A stretch of DNA of 64,000 nt from Salinirussus salinus (GCF_009831455.1 NZ_WOWO01000002.1:496001-560000); one strand, 5' to 3'; numbered from the stretch's first letter, positions 50,524-57,993 are shown. The notes: generated by a model not told the origin, from the letters alone. Program-made: numbers and translations.

Positions 50524-51174
50524 TCACTCGTCCGTGGTCATCAGGGTGTTCGAGACCAGTGTGACGATGGCTCGCCGGAGGCGCTCAGTGACCGCCTGGT
50601 CGGAAATGCCCAGTTCCTCCCCGAGCTCGATGGTCGTGACCTCGCGTGGGATGGCGTAGTAGCCACGGGCGATCGCGAGTTCCAGCGCCTCGCGTTGGAC
50701 GTCTGTCAGCCCGTAGGATTGGTTGTCATCGGGGCTGGTCGGGTTGTAGAGACGCTGGACCGAGAAGGCGATGCCGTTCGCCTCCGCGTCGCTCTCGAAC
50801 GCCGAAAGCGCATCGTGACTGGGGAACCGGACTTCGAGGTCCCAGACGTCGTCGGTCCGGGCGGCGGCCAGGAGTTGGGCGTCCTGCGCGGTGAGACTCG
50901 CCAGCAGGCAGTTCTCGCCGGCGTTCCAGTCCAGCGCATACAGCGTCCGGTTGGGGAACTCGTCGATCGGGATGAGCTGCTCCACCGCGTTATGGGCCTC
51001 GACCCTGGCCTCGAACGCCGCGGTGGCCTCGCTTTCCAGCCAGAAGACCGGCACCGGCTCCTCGCTGGTCGGCACCGTCGTCTCGAACTCGATGCGGGGG
51101 GCCTCTTCGGAGCGGAGGAGGCGTCCCAGGGTGAACTCCTCACCCGGCACCTGCAGTTCGATAATGACACTCAT
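50524..51174 (-). CDS. Bacterio-opsin activator-type HTH regulator
   Basis: 216 residues. The C-terminal HTH_10 domain is clear (LTDVQREALELAIARGYYAIPR, given by position, about residues 155-176, then IELGEELGISDQAVTERLRRA). The N-terminal domain is the usual beta-rich partner of Bat-like regulators (SVIIELQVPGEEFTLGRLL). It lies in the middle of the virion gene run but has its own promoter with two palindromes. It probably controls late gene expression or its own synthesis. Confidence 0.82.
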   Translation of the reverse strand: MSVIIELQVPGEEFTLGRLLRSEEAPRIEFETTVPTSEEPVPVFWLESEATAAFEARVEAHNAVEQLIPIDEFPNRTLYALDWNAGENCLLASLTAQDAQLLAAARTDDVWDLEVRFPSHDALSAFESDAEANGIAFSVQRLYNPTSPDDNQSYGLTDVQREALELAIARGYYAIPREVTTIELGEELGISDQAVTERLRRAIVTLVSNTLMTTDE

Positions 51175-51185
51175 GGACGCGAAAT

Positions 51186-51224
51186 TTTTGAAGGAACTTC
51201 AAAATGGCCCGGGGTGGTATACCA
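51186..51224. promoter_or_regulatory. Palindromic operator candidates before the Bat-like regulator
   Basis: TTTTGAAG-GAA-CTTCAAAA (51186-51204) has perfect 8-bp arms and ends 11 bp from the ATG at 51174. TGGTATACCA (51215-51224) is a perfect 10-bp palindrome at the place of a TATA box, about 45 bp upstream. A similar GGTATATACC stands before the long virion operon at 55186. Both could bind the regulator encoded here. Confidence 0.55.
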
Positions 51225-51397
51225 AGCTCTGGGAGGCTGAGATGGTTGACCAAGCTAGTATACTATCCCCGTGGCGCCCAACTCTTCAGTATCGGATCCA
51301 TCAGCCACGTGTACGTGGCCCAACACTCCCCGTGAGCAGTAATCCTCCTCGTGATTGTTCGGTCATTTTACTCACTGGGTCCGATCCCGAGGAAACT

Positions 51398-51568
51398 ATG
51401 ACCCAGGACATCACCACCGAAGCCGAGTTCGCTGCATCGCTGACCGAGTTACTCAGAGCTGCCGATGAGGGCGGCGTCAACCCCCGCGGCGGGTGGACGT
51501 GCCGCACTGGCGACGAGCATCCCGACTTGGAAGCCGTCATCACGGAACTGGCTCCAGCCCCTATGTGA
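51398..51568 (+). CDS. Small conserved-type haloarchaeal protein
   Basis: 56 residues, acidic, with the segment EAEFAASLTELLRAADEGGVNPRGGWTCRTGDEHPD (given by position, residues 9-44) and the end EAVITELAP. I recognise the GGWTCR...P-x-x-x-x-VITE pattern from small haloarchaeal proteins of unknown function. It is the only plus-strand gene inside the virion run (44.8-55.1 kb) and may be a late insertion or regulator. The ATG at 51398 follows an A/T-rich promoter-like patch. Confidence 0.55.
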   Translation: MTQDITTEAEFAASLTELLRAADEGGVNPRGGWTCRTGDEHPDLEAVITELAPAPM

Positions 51569-51650
51569 TGTCGTCAACGCGGTGAAGAGGCGCCCTGTAT
51601 CTGGCACGCCCACTGAGATCTATCGCCGATTGGTGACATGAACAAGACCG

Positions 51651-52391
51651 TCAGCCCGGGACCGACAGGCTCGGGGCTTCCCCACCGAAGTGAGGCACAT
51701 CCATCTCCCATTCGCGGGTATCCACCCGGCGCTTCTCCCCGTCGGTCGTGCTGTAGATCCACTCCGAGCCTTTCAGCCCGCCCTCCGGGTCCTTGAACCG
51801 CTGGAGTGAATCAGACTGCCCGCCAGGTTCGTGGATCCCCACGTCGTAGGGGATGTACCCGGCGATCTTACTCCGGTCGCGGTCGCTCTCGAAGCCCCCG
51901 AGAAGACGGGAATCTGCCTGCGAAAGTGGCGTTTCGTCCAGCTTCTGGAGACGCTGGGTGATCCACATCGAGGCCACGCCATTCCCCCGGCCGGTCGTCG
52001 CGAGCTCCGTCACCGCTTCCGGGTAGCCAGTCTCCTGCGGGGCGACGAAATGCGCCTCGTCAATGACGACCAGCGCGTCCCCGGGGAGTCCTTGCGCGAC
52101 CCGGGAGATGGTAGCGACCCACCGCCGCCAGTCCGCCAGCCCGACCGCCCGGGCGACCACCAGCCGCGGGTTGTCCTTGATGAGTCGCTGCCAGCCGTCG
52201 GCGCTGATGCTCCGTTCCTCACTGCCGAGCCCCATCCACTTCGCAAGCCCCGCTTTCGCCAGCCCCCGGTATTCGTCCTTGTAGTCCGCGATGATGGTGA
52301 ACTCGAACTCCTCGAGCTGGTCGACGGTGAGATACTGGGCTGCGTAGGACTTTCCCCAGCCCGACTGGGCCGCGACGATCTGCCGCGTCAT
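51651..52391 (-). CDS. P-loop packaging-type ATPase (HerA/FtsK-like)
   Basis: 246 residues. Walker A is AQSGWGKSYAA at the N-terminus, Walker B is ALVVIDEAHFVA, and the arginine/sensor region is STGRGNGVASMWITQRLQK in related form (TTGRGNGVASMWITQR). This small one-domain ATPase fits the genome-packaging ATPases of PRD1/SH1/P23-77-type viruses. The ATG at 52391 overlaps the preceding stop; the in-frame extension is spurious. It is conserved in position before the capsid genes of that virus group, here separated from them by the Bat-like regulator gene. Confidence 0.78.
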   Translation of the reverse strand: MTRQIVAAQSGWGKSYAAQYLTVDQLEEFEFTIIADYKDEYRGLAKAGLAKWMGLGSEERSISADGWQRLIKDNPRLVVARAVGLADWRRWVATISRVAQGLPGDALVVIDEAHFVAPQETGYPEAVTELATTGRGNGVASMWITQRLQKLDETPLSQADSRLLGGFESDRDRSKIAGYIPYDVGIHEPGGQSDSLQRFKDPEGGLKGSEWIYSTTDGEKRRVDTREWEMDVPHFGGEAPSLSVPG

Positions 52392-52981
52392 GCGTCGAGC
52401 GCGTCCGCGACGGCCCAGATGGTTGCCGTGTTGGACTGGATGGGACCGGCCAGCAGTCCCCGCAGCGCCCGCTGTGCGTCCCAGTTGACGACATCCTCCA
52501 CCCACGTCCGGGCGGTCACGTCGTGGACAGCCGCAAGGTGCTGCTGAACGATCCGAGCCCGTTGGCCCGCGTCCATCTCCTCGGGCGGTGTGTCGACCGC
52601 GCCGCGGTCGTAGTAGCGCCGGCACCAGTCGGTGATGAGGTCGTGGTACTCTTGGCGTCCGATCCCCGCCGACTGGGCGGCGATCTCCGGGTTGTCCATC
52701 TGCTCGGGGGCGACCGTTTTCCACCACCACACAGGGAACTGCTGGCTGCTGGTCGCCTCGGCCGCGTCGAGGAGGCGCTGCTGGCGTTCGTCGGGGTCCG
52801 GGACGGGAACCTCACCCTCGAAGCCGGCGGCGTCGGCGAGCGCCGCGACCGCCCGGGCCTGCTGGTGCTCGTACAGCGCCATCTCGTTGGTGAGTCGCTG
52901 GGCCAGCCCCGACTCCCGGACGTCCATCTGTGCGGCCGCTCGCTGCATCATCTTCGCCTTCGCGCCGCTAAGCATCCGCAC
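52388..52981 (-). CDS. Hypothetical helical protein upstream of the packaging ATPase
   Basis: 197 residues, mainly helical and Gln/Ala-rich (KAKMMQRAAAQMDVRESGLAQRL given by position, residues 9-31), with a Trp-rich central segment (FPVWWWKTVAPEQ) and no membrane helix. It overlaps both neighbours by a few bases. It could be a minor virion or assembly protein. No family is recognised. Confidence 0.58.
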   Translation of the reverse strand: MRMLSGAKAKMMQRAAAQMDVRESGLAQRLTNEMALYEHQQARAVAALADAAGFEGEVPVPDPDERQQRLLDAAEATSSQQFPVWWWKTVAPEQMDNPEIAAQSAGIGRQEYHDLITDWCRRYYDRGAVDTPPEEMDAGQRARIVQQHLAAVHDVTARTWVEDVVNWDAQRALRGLLAGPIQSNTATIWAVADALDA

Positions 52982-53537
52982 GCACCTCCTCGACGGCCGT
53001 GGCAGCCATCTCCGGGTCGTCGACCATCACCATCCCGCCGAACATCAGCGTCCCGATGACCACCGCCTGCCCCGGGCCGAGTTCGTCGAGCGCGCCGCGC
53101 TGCTGGAGGTACTGGTCCAGGTAGGCGTCGAGTTCGATCTGGCGGGCCATGTCCGCGTACTCGTCGGCGAGTTCCTCCCGCTGGTCGTCGTCGGCGCTGC
53201 CGTACCGGGAGCGCCCCAGCGCGGCCATCAGCCCCAGGCCGTTGCAGTAGATGTCGCCGATGGACAGCTCCGGCTGGCTGGTCTCGGTCGGATCTGGCTG
53301 GTCGCCGTCGCCCGTGTCGGCTGGCTGCCTTCCCTCGCTTTCGCTGCTCTCCTCGCTGGTTGCCTCGGCCGTCTCCTCGGCCACTTCCTCGGCGACCGCC
53401 GACAGGTCGGCCATCTCGTCGGTATCCATGGGTGGCTGGCTGCCATCCTCGCTGGTCGTCTCGCTCGTGTCGGCCGGCTGCCCTCCTTCGGTCTCGCTGC
53501 TCGTCTCGTTGGTAGGTTCGCCCGTGTCGTCACTCAT
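52968..53537 (-). CDS. Acidic low-complexity protein with one membrane segment
   Basis: 189 residues from the ATG at 53537. The first 90 residues are Glu/Ser/Thr-rich repeats ([31 protein letters not shown]), the middle is helical, and a hydrophobic stretch near the C-terminus ([15 protein letters not shown]) may enter the membrane. The repeats match those of the preceding gene, suggesting duplication or recombination between them. Confidence 0.58.
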   Translation of the reverse strand: MSDDTGEPTNETSSETEGGQPADTSETTSEDGSQPPMDTDEMADLSAVAEEVAEETAEATSEESSESEGRQPADTGDGDQPDPTETSQPELSIGDIYCNGLGLMAALGRSRYGSADDDQREELADEYADMARQIELDAYLDQYLQQRGALDELGPGQAVVIGTLMFGGMVMVDDPEMAATAVEEVRADA

Positions 53538-54117
53538 CGGCGAACACTCCCTCAAACTCGCCCTCCTCGACCAGCGGAGCCGGGTCGTCCTGGCTGGTCG
53601 TCTGGCTCTGGTCTTGGGTCGTGTCGCTCGTGAATTCCGCTGGCTCGGCGCTGCTACCGCGGGCGTAGGAGGCGATAACCACCAACATCAGCAGCAGGGC
53701 CACGCCAGCGACCAGCGTGGTCGTGGAGAACGGGATGGGAATACCCAGCCCGCGGCTATTCTTGCTGCTTGTCTGGCTGGTAGATTCGCCTCGGTCGTCG
53801 CCCTGTCCCCCCTCGCTTTCGCTGGTCGTTTCGCTCGTTGCACCCACCCGTTCGCGTTGCTGTTCGAGTTCGTCGTCGGTTGGCATGTCGTCCTGGCTGG
53901 TCGTTTCGCCCTGGTCGTCGCCGTCCTGTCCCTCGCTTTCGCTGGTCGTCTCGCCCGGCTCGTGCTCGGCCAGTGCCGGGTGGTCCGATTCCTCGACGAT
54001 CTCCTCCCAGTCGTGGTCGTACTTCGCGTTCGCGTGCGACCGGAGGCCGGTGAGTGGCCCCGCGTAGTCGCACCCCTCTACCGTGCAGTCGATGAGTTCG
54101 GTGTCGTCGTCGCTCAT
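53530..54117 (-). CDS. Zinc-finger protein with acidic repeats and a membrane helix
   Basis: 195 residues. The N-terminus is a C2H2-like finger (CTVEGCDYAGPLTGLRSHANAKYDH, ligands Cys11, Cys16 and two His). The middle is ETTSESEG/ETTSQDD repeats, and a single hydrophobic helix is present near residue 140 (TLVAGVALLLMLVVIASYA). It probably exposes the finger on the inner side and the short tail on the other side of a membrane, so it could tether DNA to the virion membrane; that is speculation. Confidence 0.6.
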   Translation of the reverse strand: MSDDDTELIDCTVEGCDYAGPLTGLRSHANAKYDHDWEEIVEESDHPALAEHEPGETTSESEGQDGDDQGETTSQDDMPTDDELEQQRERVGATSETTSESEGGQGDDRGESTSQTSSKNSRGLGIPIPFSTTTLVAGVALLLMLVVIASYARGSSAEPAEFTSDTTQDQSQTTSQDDPAPLVEEGEFEGVFADE

Positions 54118-55121
54118 GAGTTGCTCGTCTCCGCGGCGGCCTCGGTCTCCTCGGACGTGCCGACCGGTGTTTGGCTCGCCCCGTCGGTGACGACTACGCG
54201 GATGTCCTCGAGGTCGCCGCTGTCGGTGTCGTGGTCGTGGTCACCGTGTGAGGCGTGGCACTCGGAACAGTCCGCGGCCATCTTTCGCAGCAGGTCCATC
54301 AGGTCGGCCTGCGCCGCTTCCAGGTTCTCGAAGTGCAGCGGCGGCTGGCCGTGATCGCCGCGGATCTCGTTGATCGCGTTGCCCGCCTGCTGGGCGTTCT
54401 CCCACTCCTCGCGCAGCTCGGCGAGCGCGTCATCCACTGCGGCCATCGCGCCGTGGTAACCCTGCCAGGCGCGTTTCATCGCGCCCGCGGCCTGCCCGGT
54501 GATCTCCTCGCCGCCGTCGACGGCAGCGGGCTTCTCGGGGATCTCCGGTGGCTCCGGCTCCCGGCGGGCGAGTACCCGGTCCGGGTCCATGCCGCACTGC
54601 TCGCGGATGAACTCGCAGGCGTCCGGGTCACCGTTCGCACAGTGGCCGGCGGCGTGGTCGCACTCCTCGCTCTCGGCGGCCGCGGCGGCGCGGCCGGCCT
54701 TCTCGGTGGCCGACTCCTCGGCGTCCAGGCGGCGGCCGCCGCCTTCCTTCGCGGCCGTCGCGTACACCTCGCGGTGCTCGTCGACGGAGAGGGTCGGGTC
54801 GTAGTAGGCCAGCCAGTCGTCGACGCCCTGGCCCCTGGCGATCCCCTTCGCACTCCGGGCGTGCATGATGTTGGTCTCCGAAAAGTCGAGGTCGTCCTTT
54901 TCGGCGTCTGAGAGCCCGATCTGTCCTGGCCCCTCGGTACGTTCGGCACGGGCCTGCTCGGCCTGACGGCGGGCCTTCTCGACGACTGCCTCCGGCGTGT
55001 CAGAGGTGAGTGCCACAGTCTTCCGGCGACGGTCGTCATCGACGGGGCACAGGTGTTCCTCGTGCTCGTCGCGGAAGCTGTTGGCCGCGTCCCGCGTGCC
55101 GAACTCTACTTTGGTACTCAC
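54114..55121 (-). CDS. Hypothetical Cys/His-containing protein, first gene of the virion run
   Basis: 335 residues without membrane helices. The N-terminal 60 residues form a small domain (VEFGTRDAANSFRDEHEEHLC) seen by me as a recurrent type in haloviral proteins, though I cannot name it. The centre has Cys clusters (CDHAAGHCANGDPDACEF), and the C-terminal part has CSECHASHGDHDHDTD, a possible metal site. It is first in the long minus-strand transcript, behind a palindromic TATA-like element at 55186. Confidence 0.58.
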   Translation of the reverse strand: MSTKVEFGTRDAANSFRDEHEEHLCPVDDDRRRKTVALTSDTPEAVVEKARRQAEQARAERTEGPGQIGLSDAEKDDLDFSETNIMHARSAKGIARGQGVDDWLAYYDPTLSVDEHREVYATAAKEGGGRRLDAEESATEKAGRAAAAAESEECDHAAGHCANGDPDACEFIREQCGMDPDRVLARREPEPPEIPEKPAAVDGGEEITGQAAGAMKRAWQGYHGAMAAVDDALAELREEWENAQQAGNAINEIRGDHGQPPLHFENLEAAQADLMDLLRKMAADCSECHASHGDHDHDTDSGDLEDIRVVVTDGASQTPVGTSEETEAAAETSNS

Positions 55122-55185
55122 AGGTGGGAACCCTCCAGAAGCATACAGGCCCGGCCAGGCACCCGGTTCGGTAAACGCTCGCGTT

Positions 55186-55195
55186 GGTATATACC
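55186..55195 (-). promoter_or_regulatory. Palindromic TATA-like element of the virion operon
   Basis: GGTATATACC, a perfect palindrome about 65 bp upstream of the ATG at 55121 and 65 bp before the divergent AbrB-like gene. It resembles TGGTATACCA before the Bat-like regulator gene (51215-51224), which suggests a shared regulator. Confidence 0.5.
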
Positions 55196-55259
55196 GCGGA
55201 ACCGACCGCGATAGGTTCTCATTCGGAGGTTTTTGTGGGTTACTGTCTACAGGACTGGT

Positions 55260-55502
55260 ATGAGCCAGTCAGAGGCCGAGCGAGCTGTCCTCCAGGCGAT
55301 GCACGGTGACGGGGCGCTCACACCCTACGGATCCGCCAAAGTGCAAATCAACGGCCGCGGAACTGCCTATCTCGCTGTCCCTGTCGAGCTGGCCGAACAC
55401 TACGGGATGACTCAGGGAGTAGAGGTACAGCGAGGATTTCACGCGGAGACGGGTTGTCTCGTTGCTTGCCTCCACAACGACGTGGATCTGTTCGAGCGAT
55501 GA
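55260..55502 (+). CDS. AbrB/SpoVT-like DNA-binding protein
   Basis: 80 residues. The swapped-hairpin pattern of AbrB proteins is visible: KVQINGRGTAYLAVPVELAEHYG, given by position (residues about 29-51), then GVEVQRGFHAETGCLVACL. It is divergent from the virion operon and so well placed to control it. The ATG at 55260 is chosen because the extension to 55233 runs over the promoter. A toxin partner is not seen. Confidence 0.65.
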   Translation: MSQSEAERAVLQAMHGDGALTPYGSAKVQINGRGTAYLAVPVELAEHYGMTQGVEVQRGFHAETGCLVACLHNDVDLFER

Positions 55503-55660
55503 ATCATACTGTCCCGTGACATCGAAGGATTAGGAACAACCGAGCTGGACGCCCAAACTCACTGACACGGAAGACAAAGAGCGGCGGCTGGTGCTGGCGT
55601 TTCTGAAGAAGTTGTCACTGAACGCTTTGTTACCGCTAAAAAACCAGGGTTTGGTTAGCC

Positions 55661-56131
55661 CTATTCGCCGTTGAAGGTGGTCAGTGTCTGCGTCGTACCA
55701 CCATCATCCGATGACCAGACGACGTTGACTTCGTACGGCGTGGTGTCGACACCGACCGTCACCTCGTCACCGGCTGAAATGGCAGTCTCACCCTCTGAAG
55801 AACCGGTGGCGTTATTTGCTGGCCACTGTGTGCCGCTGATGGCAGAGCCGCCAGACCCGTACACGTTTGCCACATCGCCACTAAACGATAATTGGTCAAC
55901 TGGCACAGAATCTCCACCCGTCACACTCACAGTGAGTCCACCAGAATCGGGGCCACCGCTGTCGAATTCACTATCGAAGTTCACGGTCGGTGCAGCTCCG
56001 CCCGGGCCGAGCCCGAGCACGAAGGATGCGATCACGGCCGCCAAGATCACTGTTATGGCGACCATGAGGATGACGCCGATGACCGGCGACACCGCGTTTT
56101 CGTCGTCCGCCAGGAGTGCTTTCAGGCGCAT
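55661..56131 (-). CDS. Type IV pilin (PilA-like) carried by the element
   Basis: 156 residues. The N-terminus has the haloarchaeal pilin signal (LLADDENAVSPVIGVILMVA), cleaved by PibD before the hydrophobic helix. The mature domain is beta-rich, with Gly/Ser/Thr and acidic residues and an end like VVWSSDDGGTTQTLTTF. The second pilin (57203-57661) ends similarly (IWESDDGGTTATLSDY). The first 41 bp of the helix-coding region are nearly identical in both genes. It is divergent from the LAGLIDADG-like gene. Confidence 0.85.
   Translation of the reverse strand: MRLKALLADDENAVSPVIGVILMVAITVILAAVIASFVLGLGPGGAAPTVNFDSEFDSGGPDSGGLTVSVTGGDSVPVDQLSFSGDVANVYGSGGSAISGTQWPANNATGSSEGETAISAGDEVTVGVDTTPYEVNVVWSSDDGGTTQTLTTFNGE
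56049..56089 (-). repeat. 41-bp direct repeat shared by the two pilin genes (copy 1)
   Basis: This segment and 57564-57604 match at 40 of 41 positions and lie in the same orientation, 1.5 kb apart. They encode the pilin helix start. Recombination between them would delete the LAGLIDADG-like gene and fuse the two pilins. Confidence 0.85.
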
Positions 56132-56268
56132 TGCAGGTGGTTGGTAAGGTGAAGATACCATAAATGCAAGGGTTTGTTACCGGTTTCACAGGTTGTTTCA
56201 GAATGTGAAAAAACCTATCAAAGGCTCTGAAAACGCCATTTCTTGTTATCAATGGTGATATGTAGAGC

Positions 56269-56309
56269 GTCAGGCGTTTGTCTGACGTGTGGCTGACGTA
56301 CGGCTGACG
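56269..56309. promoter_or_regulatory. CTGACG iterons between pilin 1 and the LAGLIDADG-like gene
   Basis: TCTGACG (56281-56287), GCTGACG (56292-56298) and GCTGACG (56303-56309) repeat every 11 bp on one face of the helix, and an inverted CGTCAGG lies at 56269-56275. They lie in the 252-bp divergent promoter region (56132-56383) and look like a cooperative operator for the neighbouring regulator. Confidence 0.65.
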
Positions 56310-56383
56310 GGCCACCGGTACGCTCAGGGGCGTGGAGCAAGTCAGAACTACCAATGACGAGCGGGAGGGTATGTACTGAGCCA

Positions 56384-57181
56384 ATGGACCGCAAGGCCCT
56401 CTCAAAAGCGCTGGCTCATACCTACGGCGGCGAATACGATAGCTGGGAGCGAGTTGAGGAGTACAACGACTATCTGGAGTATTCTAGCCGGCACCCAAAC
56501 AAGGGGAGTACGGCGCTCGCGGGTGCGCTCGAGCTACCACGGTCGCGGATCCGGCCGTGGATGAACGGGTCGATTCCAGATCCAGTGCGGGGCATCCAGA
56601 CCGCCGCCAGCCATGGCTGGCTCGATCTTGAGTGGGAGGGCAATATGCTGCGCGGGCTAACTATCGCGCTCAGTTGGATGTTCAGTGGAGGCAGTATCAA
56701 TCAAAGCTGGGTTCCGGCGTTCGCGGTTGAGCGCCGGACACGGTGGCTCGCTGAAGACGTGCTGGATCAGTTAGGTGTCGGGTACACGGTCAGGCACGCT
56801 GACACTGAAGAACGGGCAACCGAACTGATCCCAGCTGCAGACGCGAGCGTTCTGGGGCGGGTACTGGTCGCACTTGGCGCACCACAGGGGCCGAAGGCCG
56901 ACGACCAGTTATCGTTGCCGTTGTGGCTCCTAGACGCACCCGAACCAGTCCGACTGACCTTCGCGCAAACATACATTACCAATCGGGGGACAACCCGCGA
57001 CGACCGCCCGCAGCAGCCTGTAGCGTTTCGAGAGGAGCGGACGGCGGGCTATCGGCGAGCACTCCGAAGGCTGTTTGAGTCGCTCGTCGAAGAGCAGGCT
57101 GTCAGCGGTGACAGTGAGACGCTGTATCTAACGCCGGTCGGCGCAGCGCGGCTGAATCACTATCCTCCGCTTAAGCAGTAA
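56384..57181 (+). CDS. HTH protein with degenerate LAGLIDADG endonuclease domain
   Basis: 265 residues. The N-terminal HTH is around residues 40-70 (STALAGALELPRSRIRPWMNG). It is followed by two segments with the pattern of LAGLIDADG helices: GLTIALSWMFSGGSI (about residues 90-104) and VRLTFAQTYITNRGT (about 195-209), each preceded or followed by the usual strands. The family's LPLWLLDAPEPVR-type link is also present. The acidic residue that normally ends each helix is missing in both, so DNA cleavage is unlikely. A WhiA-like domesticated regulator is plausible. It lies between two pilins and faces an iteron-bearing promoter. The alternative start is 56354. Confidence 0.6.
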   Translation: MDRKALSKALAHTYGGEYDSWERVEEYNDYLEYSSRHPNKGSTALAGALELPRSRIRPWMNGSIPDPVRGIQTAASHGWLDLEWEGNMLRGLTIALSWMFSGGSINQSWVPAFAVERRTRWLAEDVLDQLGVGYTVRHADTEERATELIPAADASVLGRVLVALGAPQGPKADDQLSLPLWLLDAPEPVRLTFAQTYITNRGTTRDDRPQQPVAFREERTAGYRRALRRLFESLVEEQAVSGDSETLYLTPVGAARLNHYPPLKQ

Positions 57182-57202
57182 AAAGTCGCGAAGTCAGGTG
57201 AT

Positions 57203-57661
57203 TTAGCCGTCGACAGTGTAGTCGCTCAGCGTGGCCGTCGTGCCGCCGTCATCAGACTCCCAGATGAGGCGAACGTTGTCACCATCTGCCAGGCCGTTTG
57301 CAACCGCGAATAGTTCCCCTGACTGTACTTCTGATTCTGCGCCGACTTTGGGATTAATGTTCGTCGCATCAGAGGCTGAGATATTGATGTTACCGCCATT
57401 GACAGTTGCCCCACCGTCGTGGGTCGCTCCGACAGAGTATGTCGAGGGCGTATTTCCAAGATTGTCAGTACTCTGGTTCCAGTCGACGTTAATTTGTGGC
57501 GATGTCTGGCTTACCTGCTCGCCCAGCCCCAGGACGAAGGTCGCGATGACCGCTGCCAGAATGACTGTTATGGCGACCATGAGGATCACGCCGATGACCG
57601 GCGAAACCCCCCGGTCGTCGTCGCCCGATACCGTCGCGCGGAGTGTCTGTATGAGTTCCAT
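57203..57661 (-). CDS. Second type IV pilin (PilA-like) carried by the element
   Basis: 152 residues with the N-terminus VSGDDDRGVSPVIGVILMVA, the same PibD-type signal as the first pilin. The mature part is Asn/Thr/Gly-rich (NVDWNQSTDNLGNTPSTYSV). It is convergent with the LAGLIDADG-like gene, whose stop is 21 bp away. The two pilins differ in the surface domain but share the assembly helix, as expected for alternative subunits of the host pilus machine. Confidence 0.85.
   Translation of the reverse strand: MELIQTLRATVSGDDDRGVSPVIGVILMVAITVILAAVIATFVLGLGEQVSQTSPQINVDWNQSTDNLGNTPSTYSVGATHDGGATVNGGNINISASDATNINPKVGAESEVQSGELFAVANGLADGDNVRLIWESDDGGTTATLSDYTVDG
57564..57604 (-). repeat. 41-bp direct repeat shared by the two pilin genes (copy 2)
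   Basis: The partner of 56049-56089 with a single mismatch at the 24th base. Part of the similarity reflects protein constraint, but wobble positions are also conserved, which suggests recent duplication or gene conversion. Confidence 0.85.
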
Positions 57662-57963
57662 GGTTGGTGTCTTCGCACCGGCGACGAGGAAACGGGCGAA
57701 ACGGTTATGCCGGTATACCCGGAATGCCCAATTGCACCGCCAGGGTGCGCTGTGGGCGCTTTCCGCCGCCCGCCTTTTCCCGCCGCGTCGCGTGCGTAGG
57801 AAGTCCTTACCCGAGTATCCACTTAAGCACACGGTAGTGATTACAGCGATTGAAAATCAGGTGTCGTCGCTGCCGACCTTCGACACTCGTGGCGGGCTGC
57901 GATCAATCACGAAGGGTGGACGGGAACGGTCGTTCTCGTACAGTCTGTACGTAAATTCCGAGC

Positions 57964-57970
57964 TTTATAC
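57964..57970 (+). promoter_or_regulatory. TATA box of the serine recombinase gene
   Basis: TTTATAC centred 27 bp before the ATG at 57994, the exact spacing for a leaderless haloarchaeal transcript. Confidence 0.65.
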
Positions 57971-57993
57971 CACACATCCCCCTGTACGCAGGC

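Noticed and set aside
50304-53901. Repeats of TGGCTGGT as a possible CRISPR array
   Set aside because: Spacing is irregular, units are only 8 bp, most copies are inside genes and no cas gene is in the window.
56384-57181. Active homing endonuclease
   Set aside because: Both LAGLIDADG-like helices lack the terminal acidic residue needed for cleavage; a binding-only protein is more likely.
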